A program made the position numbers and the translations under genes. Positions 15,502 to 15,751 of a stretch of DNA of 15,751 bases are shown in pieces. The stretch is from positions 1 through 15,751 of the forward strand of contig CALIIG010000119.1 of the NCBI GenBank assembly GCA_938018155.1, in the 5' to 3' direction. The DNA comes from an uncultured Prevotella sp. (GTDB lineage: Bacteria > Bacteroidota > Bacteroidia > Bacteroidales > Bacteroidaceae). Each line of letters opens with the position of its first letter. Positions within the stretch are counted from its first letter, which is position 1. Below the pieces are notes generated by a model, which did not search any database, was not told the DNA's origin, and was given only the letters and a program-made list of their open reading frames with translations.

Positions 15502-15600
15502 GATAACGATATTATCATATCACGATACAACTGTTCTACACGCTCTATAACGATGATGGCATAACGCGTTTAAACCCTTCTTATTACACCACGATACAAC
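15478..15600 (+). repeat. Three copies of an 11-bp direct repeat, CACGATACAAC
   Basis: Exact copies lie at 15478-15488, 15521-15531 and 15590-15600, with start-to-start distances of 43 and 69 bases. The first copy is coding and gives HDTT near the C-terminus of the exported protein. The other two are non-coding. Copies 2 and 3 share further bases downstream (GTT, then CAC three bases later). Copy 3 contributes the first bases of the terminator stem. Confidence 0.7.
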
Positions 15601-15631
15601 GGTTGCCCACACATGACGGGCAGCCGTTTTT
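15598..15631 (+). terminator. Intrinsic terminator after the exported-protein gene
   Basis: AACGGTTGCCC (15598-15608) pairs with GGGCAGCCGTT (15618-15628) as an 11-bp stem with one G-U pair and a nine-base loop. It is followed by a T-tract ending at 15631. The GC-rich stem and T-run make this a convincing plus-strand Rho-independent terminator, 97 bases after the stop codon. Confidence 0.85.
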
Positions 15632-15751
15632 GCATATAATCATTAATCTATAAAGTTGATTATCAACATAAAGGTGTCTTAACAGACTATCTGTCAGGGC
15701 TTAACGCCAATCTCACAACCCCCTTATAACATAAACCATCATCCATTACCG
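15632..15751. other. Non-coding tail of the window
   Basis: I see no gene, RNA gene or promoter match here. The only structure is a small palindrome GTTGATtATCAAC (15655-15667) and two short mutually exclusive hairpins between 15676 and 15694 (GTCT/AGAC and ACAGA/TCTGT). These are short enough to arise by chance. The next gene presumably lies beyond the window. Confidence 0.4.

Noticed and set aside
15478..15600. CRISPR-like array
   Set aside because: The repeats are only 11 bp, have unequal spacing, and one copy is coding. No cas gene is present.
15655..15667. Palindrome GTTGATtATCAAC as an operator or attachment site
   Set aside because: It is short and AT-rich, without a second copy or a nearby gene in the window to support a role.

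Overview
The window looks like a chromosomal core region of a Bacteroidales bacterium, most likely Prevotella or a close relative. Three things support this. Several genes are preceded by the Bacteroidetes-type -7 element TAnnTTTG, usually followed by C. There are few Shine-Dalgarno-like sequences and several GTG starts. The gene set and order (surE-lpxB divergent from parA-parB-DUF5683-lytic transglycosylase-rel) fit this order. The taxonomic call is an inference from recognition, not from a database search.

Left part (1-3050): the 5' end of menB (menaquinone synthesis) lies on the minus strand and is cut by the window edge. It is divergent from a DJ-1/PfpI-family gene on the plus strand. 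That gene converges on lpxB, which lies downstream of surE on the minus strand. A compact divergent promoter region separates surE from parA.

Central part (3097-9543): five plus-strand genes are closely spaced: parA, parB, a DUF5683 envelope protein, an MltD-like lytic transglycosylase with LysM repeat(s), and a long bifunctional Rel/SpoT (p)ppGpp enzyme. Chromosome segregation, cell-wall remodelling and the stringent response may therefore share transcription. parB and the DUF5683 gene abut with zero spacing and in the same frame, separated only by the parB stop codon.

Right part (9568-15751): a small MerR-family regulator on the minus strand is divergent from alaS, with a strong inverted repeat at the merR promoter. 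alaS is followed by structured non-coding DNA and a clear intrinsic terminator. A membrane-anchored metallophosphoesterase begins almost immediately after that terminator and is followed by a SprT-like zinc metalloprotease gene. A short AT-rich gene for an exported protein of unknown function comes next. It ends in an 11-bp sequence repeated three times and is closed by a second strong terminator. The last 120 bases contain no gene I can recognise.

Overall this is mainly housekeeping DNA. I found no mobile element, CRISPR array, RNA gene, toxin-antitoxin pair or defence island. The points worth a second look are small-scale: the parB/DUF5683 junction, the merR inverted repeat, the terminator at the start of the phosphoesterase gene, and the repeated tail of the last gene.
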